A stretch of DNA of 64,000 nt from a virus. This document shows positions 54,834 to 63,792 of the stretch, piece by piece (the first letter of the stretch is position 1; each line of letters starts with the position of its first letter). The notes beneath the pieces were generated by a model. The model worked only from the letters and a program-made list of their open reading frames with translations. It ran no database searches and was not told the DNA's origin. The stretch covers positions 1 to 64,000 of IMG/VR virus record IMGVR_UViG_3300014904_000032, one strand, 5' to 3'. A program made the translations under genes and the position numbers.

Positions 54834-56543
54834 ATGCTGATATTTGAGACTGTACGATATAAAAATTTCCTATCAACAGGTAATGTTTTTACTGAGATAA
54901 AATTGAATGAACATCCAACAACACTAATTGTTGGGGAGAATGGTGCTGGAAAATCCACATTCTTGGATGCTATCACATTTGCTCTATTCGGTAAGCCATT
55001 CAGAAACATCAACAAGCCGCAATTAGTCAATTCGGTTAATGGTAAAGATTGTGTGGTTGAGATTGAATTTTCTATATCAAATAAAACCTATAAGGTAGTG
55101 CGTGGTATAAAGCCAAATATATTTGAAATATATTGTAATGGTATGCTTGTTAATCAGGAATCCAAATCAAAGGACTACCAAGAGAACTTCGAGAAGTTGG
55201 TATTGAAGATGAACTATCATGCATTCAGCCAGATAGTTATACTTGGATCAACAAACTTCATACCATTTATGCAGTTATCTGCCGCCGATAGAAGGACTGT
55301 TATTGAAAACCTATTGGATATTCAAATATTCAGTTCAATGAATAATGTGGTGAAGGCTAAAATAAGCGCAGCAAAAGATTCCCTGAGTACTTTAGCAGTG
55401 CAAATATCAGCTGCGCAGGAGAAAATGGATTTGCATAAAAAGCATGTGGATAGCATGAATAAGAATGGATTGGATCTCGTAACCAAGAGAAAGAAGGAAT
55501 TAGAAGATAATAAAGCAAATCTTTCTGTGCTGGAAGAAGAATTTAAATTAATGGTTTCTGAGCGTGAGGCTCTACTACAACATATTTCAGACGAAGCCCC
55601 AACTAATAATAAGTTAGTAACAATGTCGAAATATGAAGCCAAGATAGAAAGCAATATACAAAAAATAAAGGATGATATAGAGTACTACAACACAAAACCC
55701 GAATGTCCTACCTGTAAACAAGAAATACACAACAAAGAAGAGTTATTGACTGCATGTACGGAGAAATTAGCTACTCTGGAATCGGGGTTGAGTGATTTGC
55801 GGAAAGAGATAGACACTCTCAATAAAAGAATACATGAGATTGCACTGCATGGGATATCCCTTTCCTCATTGAGAGAAAAGATGGTAGCCAATAATACGGC
55901 AGCATCACACATAAAGAAACAGATAGAAACGTTAGTGAGTTCTATTGCGTATATCGAAGAGGTTTTTGCTTCTAATATGCAGGAAGAGACACAACTAAAC
56001 GTATTCGAAGATGAATTAAATGCACTGATAGAACAGAAAAAACAAATCTTATCAGATCAACAACATTATGATATCATCGCGCAGCTATTAAAAGATGGTG
56101 GTATTAAAGCTAAAATAATCAAGCAATATATACCCATAATAAACAAATTAGTTAATAAGTATTTAAATTCCATGAATTTCTTTGTGAATTTCACATTAGA
56201 TGAAGAATTCAAGGAATCTATTAAGTCTAGGCATAGAGATGATTTCAGTTATGAAAATTTCTCTGAGGGCGAGAAAGCTAGACTCAACTTGGCTATATTG
56301 TTTGCTTGGAGAAGTGTTGCGAAACTAAAGAACAGTGCTAATACCAATCTGCTTATATTCGATGAAGTGTTTGATGGTAGTCTGGATGCAACAGGAACAG
56401 ATGATCTATTATCTATACTTTCATCATTGGGTGCTGATACCAATTTATTTGTAATAAGCCATAAGAAAGATCAGATGGTGGATAAGTTTAATGATGTGAT
56501 TAAATTTGCTAAAGTGAAGAATTTCTCACAGAGGATGAAGTAA
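54834..56543 (+). CDS. 46: Recombination nuclease subunit gp46 (Rad50-like ATPase)
   Basis: At 569 residues it is close to T4 gp46 (560). Walker A 'GENGAGKS' is at 34-41, coiled coils flank a zinc hook 'CPTC' (291-294), and the C-terminus has the signature 'FSEGEKARLNLAILFAW' and Walker B 'LLIFDEVFDGSLD', followed by 'FVISHKKDQ'. Partner of gp47 directly upstream. Confidence 0.95.
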   Translation: MLIFETVRYKNFLSTGNVFTEIKLNEHPTTLIVGENGAGKSTFLDAITFALFGKPFRNINKPQLVNSVNGKDCVVEIEFSISNKTYKVVRGIKPNIFEIYCNGMLVNQESKSKDYQENFEKLVLKMNYHAFSQIVILGSTNFIPFMQLSAADRRTVIENLLDIQIFSSMNNVVKAKISAAKDSLSTLAVQISAAQEKMDLHKKHVDSMNKNGLDLVTKRKKELEDNKANLSVLEEEFKLMVSEREALLQHISDEAPTNNKLVTMSKYEAKIESNIQKIKDDIEYYNTKPECPTCKQEIHNKEELLTACTEKLATLESGLSDLRKEIDTLNKRIHEIALHGISLSSLREKMVANNTAASHIKKQIETLVSSIAYIEEVFASNMQEETQLNVFEDELNALIEQKKQILSDQQHYDIIAQLLKDGGIKAKIIKQYIPIINKLVNKYLNSMNFFVNFTLDEEFKESIKSRHRDDFSYENFSEGEKARLNLAILFAWRSVAKLKNSANTNLLIFDEVFDGSLDATGTDDLLSILSSLGADTNLFVISHKKDQMVDKFNDVIKFAKVKNFSQRMK

Positions 56544-56544
56544 T

Positions 56545-57108
56545 ATGAACAAACAGGTAATGTATAAAAATGGCGATTTGATAGAATATGAAATCCTGAA
56601 ATTGGTTGAACCAAATGATCCGATATTAAGGACACCAACAAAAGACATCGATTTCACTACAGCGAAAACAGATTTCATCAATCATATAATGTATTCATTG
56701 ACGAAAACGCTGGATCAACTTGGTGGTTTGGGTTTATCCGCCAATCAAGTTGGATTGGAGCATCGTGCATGCGCAGTAAACATGGGGGAAGAGTTGTGGG
56801 TATTGTTCAATCCATATGTGATAGAATCATCCACCACAACATCAAAATTTAGAGAAGGATGTCTTACCTTCCCCGGTTTATACTTAACTCTCAATAGACC
56901 AGAGCACATCAGGGTAAGATTTCAAGCAGCTGGTGGTCAGGAAGTGATAAAGGAATTTGACGGACTTACTGCTGTTGTGTTACAACACGAAATTGATCAC
57001 TTGGATGGGGTTGTTTTTACTGATAAGATCAGCCCAATTAAATTGGATATAGCAAAACGCAAAGTAAAAACCAATCTAAAGAAGCTAAAACGAGCTGGTA
57101 GATTGTAA
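56545..57108 (+). CDS. def: Peptide deformylase
   Basis: The 187-residue protein has the three deformylase motifs: 'GLSANQVG' (63-70), 'EGCLTFP' (104-110, metal ligand Cys106) and 'HEIDH' (148-152, with catalytic Glu149). The enzyme removes the formyl group from nascent proteins. Phage-encoded copies are known in several T4-like marine phages. It starts 1 base after the gp46 stop and ends the recombination operon. All catalytic residues are present, so it is probably active. Confidence 0.93.
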   Translation: MNKQVMYKNGDLIEYEILKLVEPNDPILRTPTKDIDFTTAKTDFINHIMYSLTKTLDQLGGLGLSANQVGLEHRACAVNMGEELWVLFNPYVIESSTTTSKFREGCLTFPGLYLTLNRPEHIRVRFQAAGGQEVIKEFDGLTAVVLQHEIDHLDGVVFTDKISPIKLDIAKRKVKTNLKKLKRAGRL

Positions 57109-57138
57109 CTTATTGATTATATTGGGAAAATAAAAAGC

Positions 57139-57167
57139 TTTACAACTTGATATTTAGGCTGTAGAAT
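57139..57167 (+). promoter_or_regulatory. Sigma-70-like promoter for the CobT-like gene
   Basis: TTTACA (57139-57144) and TAGAAT (57162-57167) have a 17-base spacer, 24 bases upstream of ATG 57192 with TGAGG as ribosome binding site. Confidence 0.65.
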
Positions 57168-57191
57168 ACCACAATCAACTGAGGTATTGTT

Positions 57192-59507
57192 ATGTCTACT
57201 AAGTTCAATGTAAAAACTAAAACTACTCTGGCAAAACTGCTTTCTGCCGAGAATATCTCAGTCCATTTCAATTCCAATATGGATACGGCATCATTTGATG
57301 TTAATACCAGAGTGCTGTCTTGCCCAATGTGGGCTGATATGGAAAATGAACTATATGATCTCTTCATGGCACATGAAGTTGGTCATGCTTTGTATACGCC
57401 ACCCGAAGGCTGGCATTCCGCATTAACATCTATTGTGGATAACAATAGTATTGTTGTTCGTGGTAAAAAATATAACAAAGTGTTCAAGTCATACCTGAAC
57501 ATCATAGAAGATGTTCGCATTGAAAAATTGATCAAAAACAAATATAGCGGCATGGCTAGGCAATTCAGTGCCGGATACAATATCTTATGGGAACGTGGTT
57601 TCTTTGGTGTGGGTGATATCAATAAACATTTGCCATTAATTGATAGAATTAATGTCTATTTCAAGATGTCACATACATTTTCCGAAGTTACGCACGAAAT
57701 ACCCTTTAGGCGAAACGAACGTCGTTTTTTGGCTGCTATTCGGGAGATGCGAACATGGGAAGATGCCGTTAACATTGCGACTGAATTGTACACGTATGCA
57801 ATGGAATCCAAAAGAAGAAATATGCCGTATCTAAGTGATTTCATATCTCTTGATGGTGATTTCTGCGGTAATTTCATCGAAGATGACACTCCACGAGTAA
57901 TAGATATCACAGATGAAGAAAGTGATTCTGATGATGAACCATCCAAATCAGATGACTCTGGTGATCATGATAGATCAGGTTCTTCGTCCGGTGATGGGAA
58001 GTCAGATGACGAATCTACTGATTCCGATGATGAAAACGATGACGAAAACGATGATGGTGCTGATAACTTTGGTAATATTGACACGCCAGATGATTATCGA
58101 AACATCGCATCTATCACAGATGAATCATTCCGTAGAATGGAAAAGGAATTATGCTCCAATACCAGACCTGTTGGTATTGCATACTTTCCTGAACTGGTAT
58201 ATAAAAACGCTGTGATAACCAATGAAAAATTCACCAAGAATTTTATTAAAGTAGTATCTAGTTCTATTATACGTCGCAATGTAACATATCCAATGGTTGT
58301 GAAACAGGCTATTGCCCATTTCAAGAATAAAAACGATAAGATCGTATCACAATATGTACAACAATTTAATATGAAGAAGCGAGCAAAGGAATATGCAAGA
58401 ACACACCAATCACCTGTTGGTGAATTGGATATGAATAAATTACACCAATACAAATATTCATCGGATATCTTCAAGAAGATGGATGTTACTTATAGTGGTA
58501 AGAGCCATGGTATGATTGTATTTTTGGATATGTCTGGCTCTATGTTAGACATCTTTGCTGATACTGTGAATCAACTGTTAGTATTATCATCTTTCTGTTC
58601 GAAGGTTAATATCCCGTTCGATGTGTATGGGTTTACCTCCGGTGTGTATCATGCTGATGCATCAGAAAGAAACTACAGAGACGCATTCCATGTTCCGGCA
58701 TATGACGGAAGTACCTTGTCATGGCGTGATTTTGATTTAATTCATTTGATTGGTTCATCTATGGGTAAAAAACAATTCGATGACGCATTCGGTATGCTAT
58801 CCATTGTTGCTAGAGATATGACTAGACAGCGATTGGTGGCAACTGACCCTAAAAAATCCTCCCAAGTTCAAATAGAGAATCATATATTGGGTTCGGCTGG
58901 ATTTAGTTTAGGTAACACACCATTAACACAAGCCATCCTAGCATCACGATATCTTATTGATAAATTCAAAAAGACAAATAATTGTGATATTATAAATGTT
59001 GTGCATTTAACGGATGGTGAGGGTAACAATGCTCAATTCAAACACGATGAAAATTGCCATCATCAGTTCTTTTTGATTGATAGAATTACTAATCAGAAAA
59101 AGAAGCTTTTTAGCACCTCTCAACCAGATAAACAATTAACTGAATTTGTATCTGAGATTACTGGATGCAAACATATTGCATTCAGGATGCATACGCAAGC
59201 ATCATATTCAAGAGTCATTCCGGATACATATATCAGTACTGGTAAAGGTGATGTTAATGACTATGTGAAGAGTAAAATCCGTGATGGTTTTGTGTTGGTA
59301 AAGAGTGTTGACGGAGCGAAATATCGTGGATATGATAGATTCTTCCATGTCATGCAGAGTAAACAGGAAGTGGATCATTATTCGAAATTGAAAGACAATT
59401 GCAGAATTGCTTCGGTATGTACTGCTTTCAAAAAGAATCAGGAAAAGAAGATGGTGAATATGGCATTAGTATCCAGATTCATAGATGAATTGTCTGTTGG
59501 TATGTAA
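57192..59507 (+). CDS. CobT-like protein: N-terminal HExxH segment, acidic linker, C-terminal VWA domain
   Basis: This 771-residue protein has 'MAHEVGHALYTPPEGWH' with a zinc-peptidase-type HExxH (His61, Glu62, His65). An acidic Asp/Ser linker runs from about residue 240 to 295, and a von Willebrand A domain has MIDAS 'DMSGSM' (446-451) plus 'TDGEGNN'. VWA proteins with an acidic linker paired with a MoxR/CobS AAA+ ATPase recall cobaltochelatase CobT and other ATPase-VWA remodelling pairs. The next gene encodes such an ATPase. The metal chelatase role is not demonstrated; the HExxH suggests possible proteolysis. Confidence 0.82.
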   Translation: MSTKFNVKTKTTLAKLLSAENISVHFNSNMDTASFDVNTRVLSCPMWADMENELYDLFMAHEVGHALYTPPEGWHSALTSIVDNNSIVVRGKKYNKVFKSYLNIIEDVRIEKLIKNKYSGMARQFSAGYNILWERGFFGVGDINKHLPLIDRINVYFKMSHTFSEVTHEIPFRRNERRFLAAIREMRTWEDAVNIATELYTYAMESKRRNMPYLSDFISLDGDFCGNFIEDDTPRVIDITDEESDSDDEPSKSDDSGDHDRSGSSSGDGKSDDESTDSDDENDDENDDGADNFGNIDTPDDYRNIASITDESFRRMEKELCSNTRPVGIAYFPELVYKNAVITNEKFTKNFIKVVSSSIIRRNVTYPMVVKQAIAHFKNKNDKIVSQYVQQFNMKKRAKEYARTHQSPVGELDMNKLHQYKYSSDIFKKMDVTYSGKSHGMIVFLDMSGSMLDIFADTVNQLLVLSSFCSKVNIPFDVYGFTSGVYHADASERNYRDAFHVPAYDGSTLSWRDFDLIHLIGSSMGKKQFDDAFGMLSIVARDMTRQRLVATDPKKSSQVQIENHILGSAGFSLGNTPLTQAILASRYLIDKFKKTNNCDIINVVHLTDGEGNNAQFKHDENCHHQFFLIDRITNQKKKLFSTSQPDKQLTEFVSEITGCKHIAFRMHTQASYSRVIPDTYISTGKGDVNDYVKSKIRDGFVLVKSVDGAKYRGYDRFFHVMQSKQEVDHYSKLKDNCRIASVCTAFKKNQEKKMVNMALVSRFIDELSVGM

Positions 59508-59535
59508 CTTGTTGTTTTTGTTGATGTTTTATATG

Positions 59536-59564
59536 TTGATTTTTTCTTGATGTAAGTGTATACT
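59536..59564 (+). promoter_or_regulatory. Sigma-70-like promoter for the CobS-like gene
   Basis: TTGATT (59536-59541) and TATACT (59559-59564) are 17 bases apart in the 99-base gap before ATG 59607. A second, less regular pair (TTGACT at 59566, TATATT at 59587, spacer 15) lies just downstream. Confidence 0.6.
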
Positions 59565-59606
59565 ATTGACTTGATTGTGAATTATCTATATTATTTAAGG
59601 TGAAAT

Positions 59607-60752
59607 ATGCGTAAACCCACGTACACTCCGGTTCAGCAAACCGAAATTCTAGTTAAACTCTCTTCCTTCTATAAAAAGGATATCCTGAGTAATCAGGAAA
59701 TCATTGATTACATCAACTCAAACAAGTTGAGTATGCCATACTTCATTTTCAGAGATGAATCACGAAAGCGTGGCAGGGGTATGTATTCACTCCATACAGA
59801 ATCAGAACAAGTCGCTTCTGTTGATAATAAAGTCGTGGCTTTACAGCCAAAAAAGATCGTCTCCCATGAGAATTTCATTCCAGAAACAGATCCCACATAT
59901 GTTGGATTCGGGTTCTATGAGAGCATGGTCAAGATCATCTCTTCTGGGGTATTTTACCCTATCTATGTTACTGGTATGTCCGGTAACGGAAAAACCATGA
60001 TGATCACCCAAGCATGTGCCCATTTGGGTAGGGAAATCATTCGTGTAAATATCACAAAACGTACAGATGAAACTGATCTAATTGGCTCTTATGAACTGAT
60101 TGATGGTGACACTGTTCGCCGTGAAGGTCCCGTAATTACTGCTATGCGACGTGGTGCAGTATTGCTGCTGGATGAAACTGATCTTGGTACAGAAGATATT
60201 CTCTGCCTACAACCAATCCTAGAAGGGAAGCCATATTTCGACAAGAAGACTGGTGAAGTTGTGCATCCAGCAAAAGGATTTAATGTGATTGCTACTGCAA
60301 ACACAAAGGGTAAGGGTAGTGATGATGGTAGGTTCATTGGAACAAATGTTCTGAATGAAGCATTTCTGGAAAGATTCGCCATCACTGTTGAACAAGAATA
60401 TCCACCAGAAAACATTGAAGTGAAGATTCTGGAAAACAATTTTAAGAAGCTTGACACAAAGAACGACAAAGCATTCATCAAGAATCTTGTTCGTTGGTCG
60501 AATATCATTCGCACCACATTCGATGAAGGTGGTGTTACTGAAATTGTATCAACCCGTAGATTGGTGCACATTATCACGGCATACGTTATTTTTGGTGATA
60601 AATTGAAAGCATTGGAATATTGCTTGAACAGGTTCGATACTGATACGAAAATCGCTTTCTTGGATTTCTATACTAAGATTGATAATCTGGAAAATCAAAC
60701 CAAGACTGATAATACCGCAACAGATAAGGAAGAGGTGGTTACTCCGTTCTGA
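59607..60752 (+). CDS. cobS: CobS/MoxR-like AAA+ ATPase
   Basis: The 381-residue protein has Walker A 'GMSGNGKT' (123-130), Walker B 'VLLLDETDLG' (Asp189, Glu190), sensor 1 'VIATANTKG' and 'FLERFAITVEQEYP', as in CobS and MoxR ATPases. CobS-like genes are common in T4-like phages, cyanophages among them. It lies directly after the VWA/CobT-like gene, so the two likely work as an ATPase-adaptor complex. Whether the target is a cobalt/magnesium chelatase reaction or protein remodelling is open. Confidence 0.88.
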   Translation: MRKPTYTPVQQTEILVKLSSFYKKDILSNQEIIDYINSNKLSMPYFIFRDESRKRGRGMYSLHTESEQVASVDNKVVALQPKKIVSHENFIPETDPTYVGFGFYESMVKIISSGVFYPIYVTGMSGNGKTMMITQACAHLGREIIRVNITKRTDETDLIGSYELIDGDTVRREGPVITAMRRGAVLLLDETDLGTEDILCLQPILEGKPYFDKKTGEVVHPAKGFNVIATANTKGKGSDDGRFIGTNVLNEAFLERFAITVEQEYPPENIEVKILENNFKKLDTKNDKAFIKNLVRWSNIIRTTFDEGGVTEIVSTRRLVHIITAYVIFGDKLKALEYCLNRFDTDTKIAFLDFYTKIDNLENQTKTDNTATDKEEVVTPF

Positions 60753-60753
60753 T

Positions 60754-60782
60754 TTGCGTTAATGGTGTGTTTGGTGTATAAT
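60754..60782 (+). promoter_or_regulatory. Sigma-70-like promoter for the small winged-helix gene
   Basis: TTGCGT (60754-60759) and a perfect TATAAT (60777-60782) have a 17-base spacer. The start site would be at about 60789, immediately before the pseudoknot. Confidence 0.75.
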
Positions 60783-60791
60783 TACACCGAA

Positions 60792-60828
60792 ATGAGTAAT
60801 CCCCAAGCTCATATGAATTGATTGGGGA
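60792..60828 (+). promoter_or_regulatory. Possible H-type RNA pseudoknot at the 5' end of the mRNA
   Basis: Stem 1 pairs 60792-60796 (ATGAG) with 60808-60812 (CTCAT). Stem 2 pairs 60800-60806 (TCCCCAA) with 60822-60828 (TTGGGGA). The stems interleave with loops of 3, 1 and 9 bases, a geometry suited to an H-type pseudoknot. The ribosome binding site AAGAGG follows at 60834-60839. Confidence 0.5.
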
Positions 60829-60846
60829 AATTTAAGAGGTATATCT

Positions 60847-61134
60847 ATGACAACAGCAGTTGAATCTTTGTTAAAGTATTTGTCTAAGGGTAAGAGCATT
60901 ACCACAAAGCAAGTACAAACTATGTTTAAGGTTGACAATCCATCGGATCTCGTCTATCGCCTTCGCAATGAAGGTCATGCAATTCGCACAACTCGTGCAA
61001 AGCGCAAGGACGGAACCATCAGTTTCTCATATGAACTGACCAAGCCATCCAAGCAATTTCTTGGTAACTTGAAGAGGGGAAACATTGCTACAGCCCGAAA
61101 GGAACTGTACATTGACGCAATTCGAGCAGCTTAG
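60847..61134 (+). CDS. Small winged-helix/HTH DNA-binding protein
   Basis: The 95-residue basic protein has 'LLKYLSKGKSITTKQVQTMF', 'DLVYRLRNEGHAIRTTR' and 'DGTISFSYEL', the order of helix, recognition helix and wing in winged-helix proteins. It is a monocistronic unit between its own promoter and a terminator, so it is likely a regulator or DNA-binding factor needed in early infection. Target unknown. Confidence 0.75.
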   Translation: MTTAVESLLKYLSKGKSITTKQVQTMFKVDNPSDLVYRLRNEGHAIRTTRAKRKDGTISFSYELTKPSKQFLGNLKRGNIATARKELYIDAIRAA

Positions 61135-61225
61135 TAAAGCACTCCCATACACATGAGCAATCTGCTTACTACAAAAAATAATAATAAAAATATAACAATA
61201 AAAGTGTGTATGAATTGACTATATA

Positions 61226-61257
61226 GAGACAGTGGTTTGCACTGTCTCATTTTTTTT
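61226..61257 (+). terminator. Rho-independent terminator
   Basis: GAGACAGTG (61226-61234) pairs perfectly with CACTGTCTC (61240-61248) around a 5-base loop, followed by A and eight T. It separates the winged-helix gene from the glycosyltransferase gene. Confidence 0.9.
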
Positions 61258-61273
61258 ATTGTGGAGTAATAAT

Positions 61274-62185
61274 ATGAATTTAGAAATCAACTTGGAAGCC
61301 GTTAGGAAGAACAGACTATTCGTGCCCACCCCAATGTATGGTGGTATGGCTAATGGGATGTACATGAAGTCTATGATGGACTTAAATACCTTGTGTATGA
61401 AGTATGGGATCGAATGTCGATCATCGTTTATTTTCAACGAATCTCTCATTACAAGAGCCAGAAATTATTTAACAGACGAATTTCTCAGAGCAGAAGAGTT
61501 TACACACCTCCTGTTCATTGATGCAGATATCCACTTCGACCCCAAAGATATTATCGCTATGCTTGCACTGGATAAAGATGTGGTTGGTGCTCCATACCCA
61601 AAGAAATCAATCAAATGGCATAATGTAAAACAAGCAGTACAACGCCATCCTGATATTGATTCCAGTCTACTGGAAAAGATGGTTGGTGATTATGTGTTTA
61701 ACCCAGCACCAGGATTGGAAAAGTTCTCCGTTGCCGAACCAATCGAAGTTCTTGAGCTTGGAACAGGTTTGATGATGGTGAAGCGTGAAGTGTTCTCTAA
61801 ATTCAGGGAAGCATATCCTGAATTCCGATATAAGCCAGATCATGGTGGTCAGGTGCATTTTGATGGTACACGCTATATTCATGCGTACTTTGATACAGTG
61901 ATTGATAGCAAACATGCCAATATCAAAAACGAAATCCTTGCATACATGAAGAATAATCCTGATGGTAAGTACGAGGATCTTGTTAAATTCATTGATTCTG
62001 ATGTATCTGCTTTAGGTAAAGTATATTCGGATAGATACCTATCAGAAGACTATATGTTCTGTCAGTGGTGGAGGAACATTGGTGGTAAGATCTGGTTGTG
62101 CCCTTGGATGAAGACACAGCACGTTGGTACATATGCATTTACTGGTGATATGCCAGCAATTGCAAATTATGTTGGCACACTTTGA
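61274..62185 (+). CDS. GT-A type glycosyltransferase
   Basis: ATG 61274 with GTGGAG upstream is chosen; the longer frame would begin inside the terminator. The 303-residue product has the GT-A pattern 'TPMYGGMANGMYMKSMMDL', 'NESLITRARNYLTDEFL', 'HLLFIDADIHF' (DxD at 83-85), 'VVGAPYPKKS' and 'LGTGLMMVKREVF', plus 'EDYMFCQWWRNIGGKIWLCP'. Related proteins occur in other T4-like phages and may modify phage DNA, virion or host surface; the acceptor is unknown. No promoter is obvious after the terminator, so read-through may feed the downstream genes. Confidence 0.82.
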   Translation: MNLEINLEAVRKNRLFVPTPMYGGMANGMYMKSMMDLNTLCMKYGIECRSSFIFNESLITRARNYLTDEFLRAEEFTHLLFIDADIHFDPKDIIAMLALDKDVVGAPYPKKSIKWHNVKQAVQRHPDIDSSLLEKMVGDYVFNPAPGLEKFSVAEPIEVLELGTGLMMVKREVFSKFREAYPEFRYKPDHGGQVHFDGTRYIHAYFDTVIDSKHANIKNEILAYMKNNPDGKYEDLVKFIDSDVSALGKVYSDRYLSEDYMFCQWWRNIGGKIWLCPWMKTQHVGTYAFTGDMPAIANYVGTL

Positions 62186-62199
62186 TTCTTTGGTGATAT

Positions 62200-62856
62200 A
62201 TGAGCGTACCTATTATAGGTTTATGTGGATTCATTAATTCGGGTAAAGGAACATTTGCTGATATCTTGGTTAATGATTATGGGTATATCAAAGAAAGCTT
62301 TGCTAATGGAGTTAAAGATGCAACTGCTGTCGTGTTTGGATGGGATCGCAAATTACTAGAAGGTGATACCATCCAATCTAGGGCATGGAGAGAACAACCA
62401 GATGCATTTTGGTCTAAGAAATTTGATAAGGAATTCTCACCTAGAATGGCATTACAATTGATGGGAACAGAATCATGCAGGGATGTTTTTCACACAGACA
62501 TCTGGATATATTCTCTTGAGCGTAGAATGCAAGAGAACAAAAAATATGTCATAGCTGATGTTCGATTCCCTAATGAGATAAAAGCCATTCAGCGTATGGG
62601 TGGTAAGGTTATCAGAATCAAACGTGGTGATGATCCTTCTTGGTATTATCAAGCTTTAGATTTCAATATTAAAGCGACACAGATGAAACCAGAAACCGAT
62701 GCTCATTACAGTGAATGGGCATGGATTGGAGCACCAATAGATGTTGTTGTTGTTAATTCTGCTATTGATGATATCCCCAAAAAAGTTGATAAAGTGATGA
62801 AATCATTATATAATAATGTTGATTCTTATGAGGTGGATAATGAAAATATCAGATAA
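62200..62856 (+). CDS. 1: Deoxynucleoside monophosphate kinase gp1
   Basis: The 218-residue product has the P-loop 'GFINSGKGTFADIL' (10-23), 'PRMALQLMGTESCRDVFHTD' and 'VIADVRFPNEIKAIQRMGG', as in T4 gp1 dNMP kinase, which feeds dTMP, dGMP and hydroxymethyl-dCMP into phage DNA synthesis. Its end overlaps gene 45 by 17 bases, tying nucleotide supply to the clamp gene. Confidence 0.88.
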   Translation: MSVPIIGLCGFINSGKGTFADILVNDYGYIKESFANGVKDATAVVFGWDRKLLEGDTIQSRAWREQPDAFWSKKFDKEFSPRMALQLMGTESCRDVFHTDIWIYSLERRMQENKKYVIADVRFPNEIKAIQRMGGKVIRIKRGDDPSWYYQALDFNIKATQMKPETDAHYSEWAWIGAPIDVVVVNSAIDDIPKKVDKVMKSLYNNVDSYEVDNENIR

Positions 62857-63511
62857 TACAATTCAGATTCTAAAAAACTTTTCGACGATCAATACTGGCT
62901 TGAAGATTAAGCAGGGAAATGTTATCAGGACGATTTCACCTAATTCCACAGTGTTTGCCGAAGCAATTGTGAATGAGAATTTCCCTAAAGAGTTTGCCCT
63001 ATATGACTTGAATAAACTTTTGGCTAAGATTTCCTTATACAAGGATGCCGACATTGATTTCAATGATACTAATCTTAGTATATCCAATAACAATAGGAAT
63101 AAGATGGATACGATTCGCTATTCCGCACCGAAGGTGGTAGTATCTCCACCAGACAAAACCATCAATATACCTAGTCCTGATTGTGAATTATCAATCAGTC
63201 AGGATGATATTGATTGGATGCGAAAGAGTGCGAATATATCAAGACTCCCCATATTCGTATTTGAGAGTGATGGTGAGAGTATTTATTTTAGCGCATCTGA
63301 TCCAAGTAAGGATGATGCAGATACGACGAAGATTCGGTTGGGTGATGGTGATGGTAATAAGTTTGTTGTTAATATAAAGTCGGATAATTTCAAGTTACTT
63401 GATGGTTCATATGATGTTTCTATCTCAAAGAAAGGTCTTGCTAGATTCAAGCATAAAACAATCAACATAACTTATTTTATTGCGATTGAGAGTAATTCTA
63501 AGTTTGTTTAA
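62840..63511 (+). CDS. 45: Sliding clamp gp45
   Basis: ATG 62840, with AGGTGG upstream, starts a 223-residue protein (T4: 228). 'MKISDNTIQILKNFSTINTG' at the N-terminus and 'EFALYDLNKLLAKISLYKDA' are clear gp45 signatures; the C-terminus 'ITYFIAIESNSKF' matches too. It is the trimeric processivity clamp for DNA polymerase and the mobile enhancer for gp55-dependent late transcription, so it links both halves of the window. Confidence 0.93.
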   Translation: MKISDNTIQILKNFSTINTGLKIKQGNVIRTISPNSTVFAEAIVNENFPKEFALYDLNKLLAKISLYKDADIDFNDTNLSISNNNRNKMDTIRYSAPKVVVSPPDKTINIPSPDCELSISQDDIDWMRKSANISRLPIFVFESDGESIYFSASDPSKDDADTTKIRLGDGDGNKFVVNIKSDNFKLLDGSYDVSISKKGLARFKHKTINITYFIAIESNSKFV

Positions 63512-63531
63512 TTTTATTATATGAGGTGTTT

Positions 63532-63783
63532 ATGAGACTGAGTGATGTGCAAAAGAAGGGCGTTAAGAATTGTCTTGAGGAAATTTCAGTATCACTGACT
63601 CGAATTTCAGCGGAACGGGATCTTATCAAGGATATTCTGCAAAGAATGCATGATGAATTTGAGATGGAAAAGAAGATTTCTAGAAAGCTTGCTAAAGTTT
63701 ACCACAAGCGCAGCATTGAAGAAGAAGTTGCTACCAATGAGGAATTATCTGATATTTATAGCCAGATCGTACCTAAAGAATAA
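63532..63783 (+). CDS. dsbA: DsbA-like double-stranded DNA-binding protein
   Basis: ATG 63532 with GAGG 5 bases upstream is preferred to GTG 63526. The 83-residue helical protein has 'RMHDEFEMEKKISRKLAKVY', 'HKRSIEEEVATNEELSDIYS', the same layout as T4 DsbA ('K..NRLLALYHKDNRDVFEAE'), which binds late promoter DNA. The similarity is moderate and based on memory of the T4 sequence. Confidence 0.7.
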   Translation: MRLSDVQKKGVKNCLEEISVSLTRISAERDLIKDILQRMHDEFEMEKKISRKLAKVYHKRSIEEEVATNEELSDIYSQIVPKE

Positions 63784-63792
63784 TATACGATC

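Noticed and set aside
57165-57188. Hairpin AATACC/GGTATT covering the ribosome binding site of the CobT-like gene
   Set aside because: Its 5' arm lies inside the predicted -10 box and upstream of the likely transcription start, so it would not be in the RNA.
59566-59592. TTGACT/TATATT as main promoter of the CobS-like gene
   Set aside because: The spacer is only 15 bases; the pair at 59536 and 59559 with 17 bases is better, so this is kept only as a secondary candidate.
61135-61273. Promoter or tRNA in the gap before the glycosyltransferase gene
   Set aside because: TTGACT at 61214 has no matching -10 at a suitable distance, and no cloverleaf could be drawn; only the terminator is supported.
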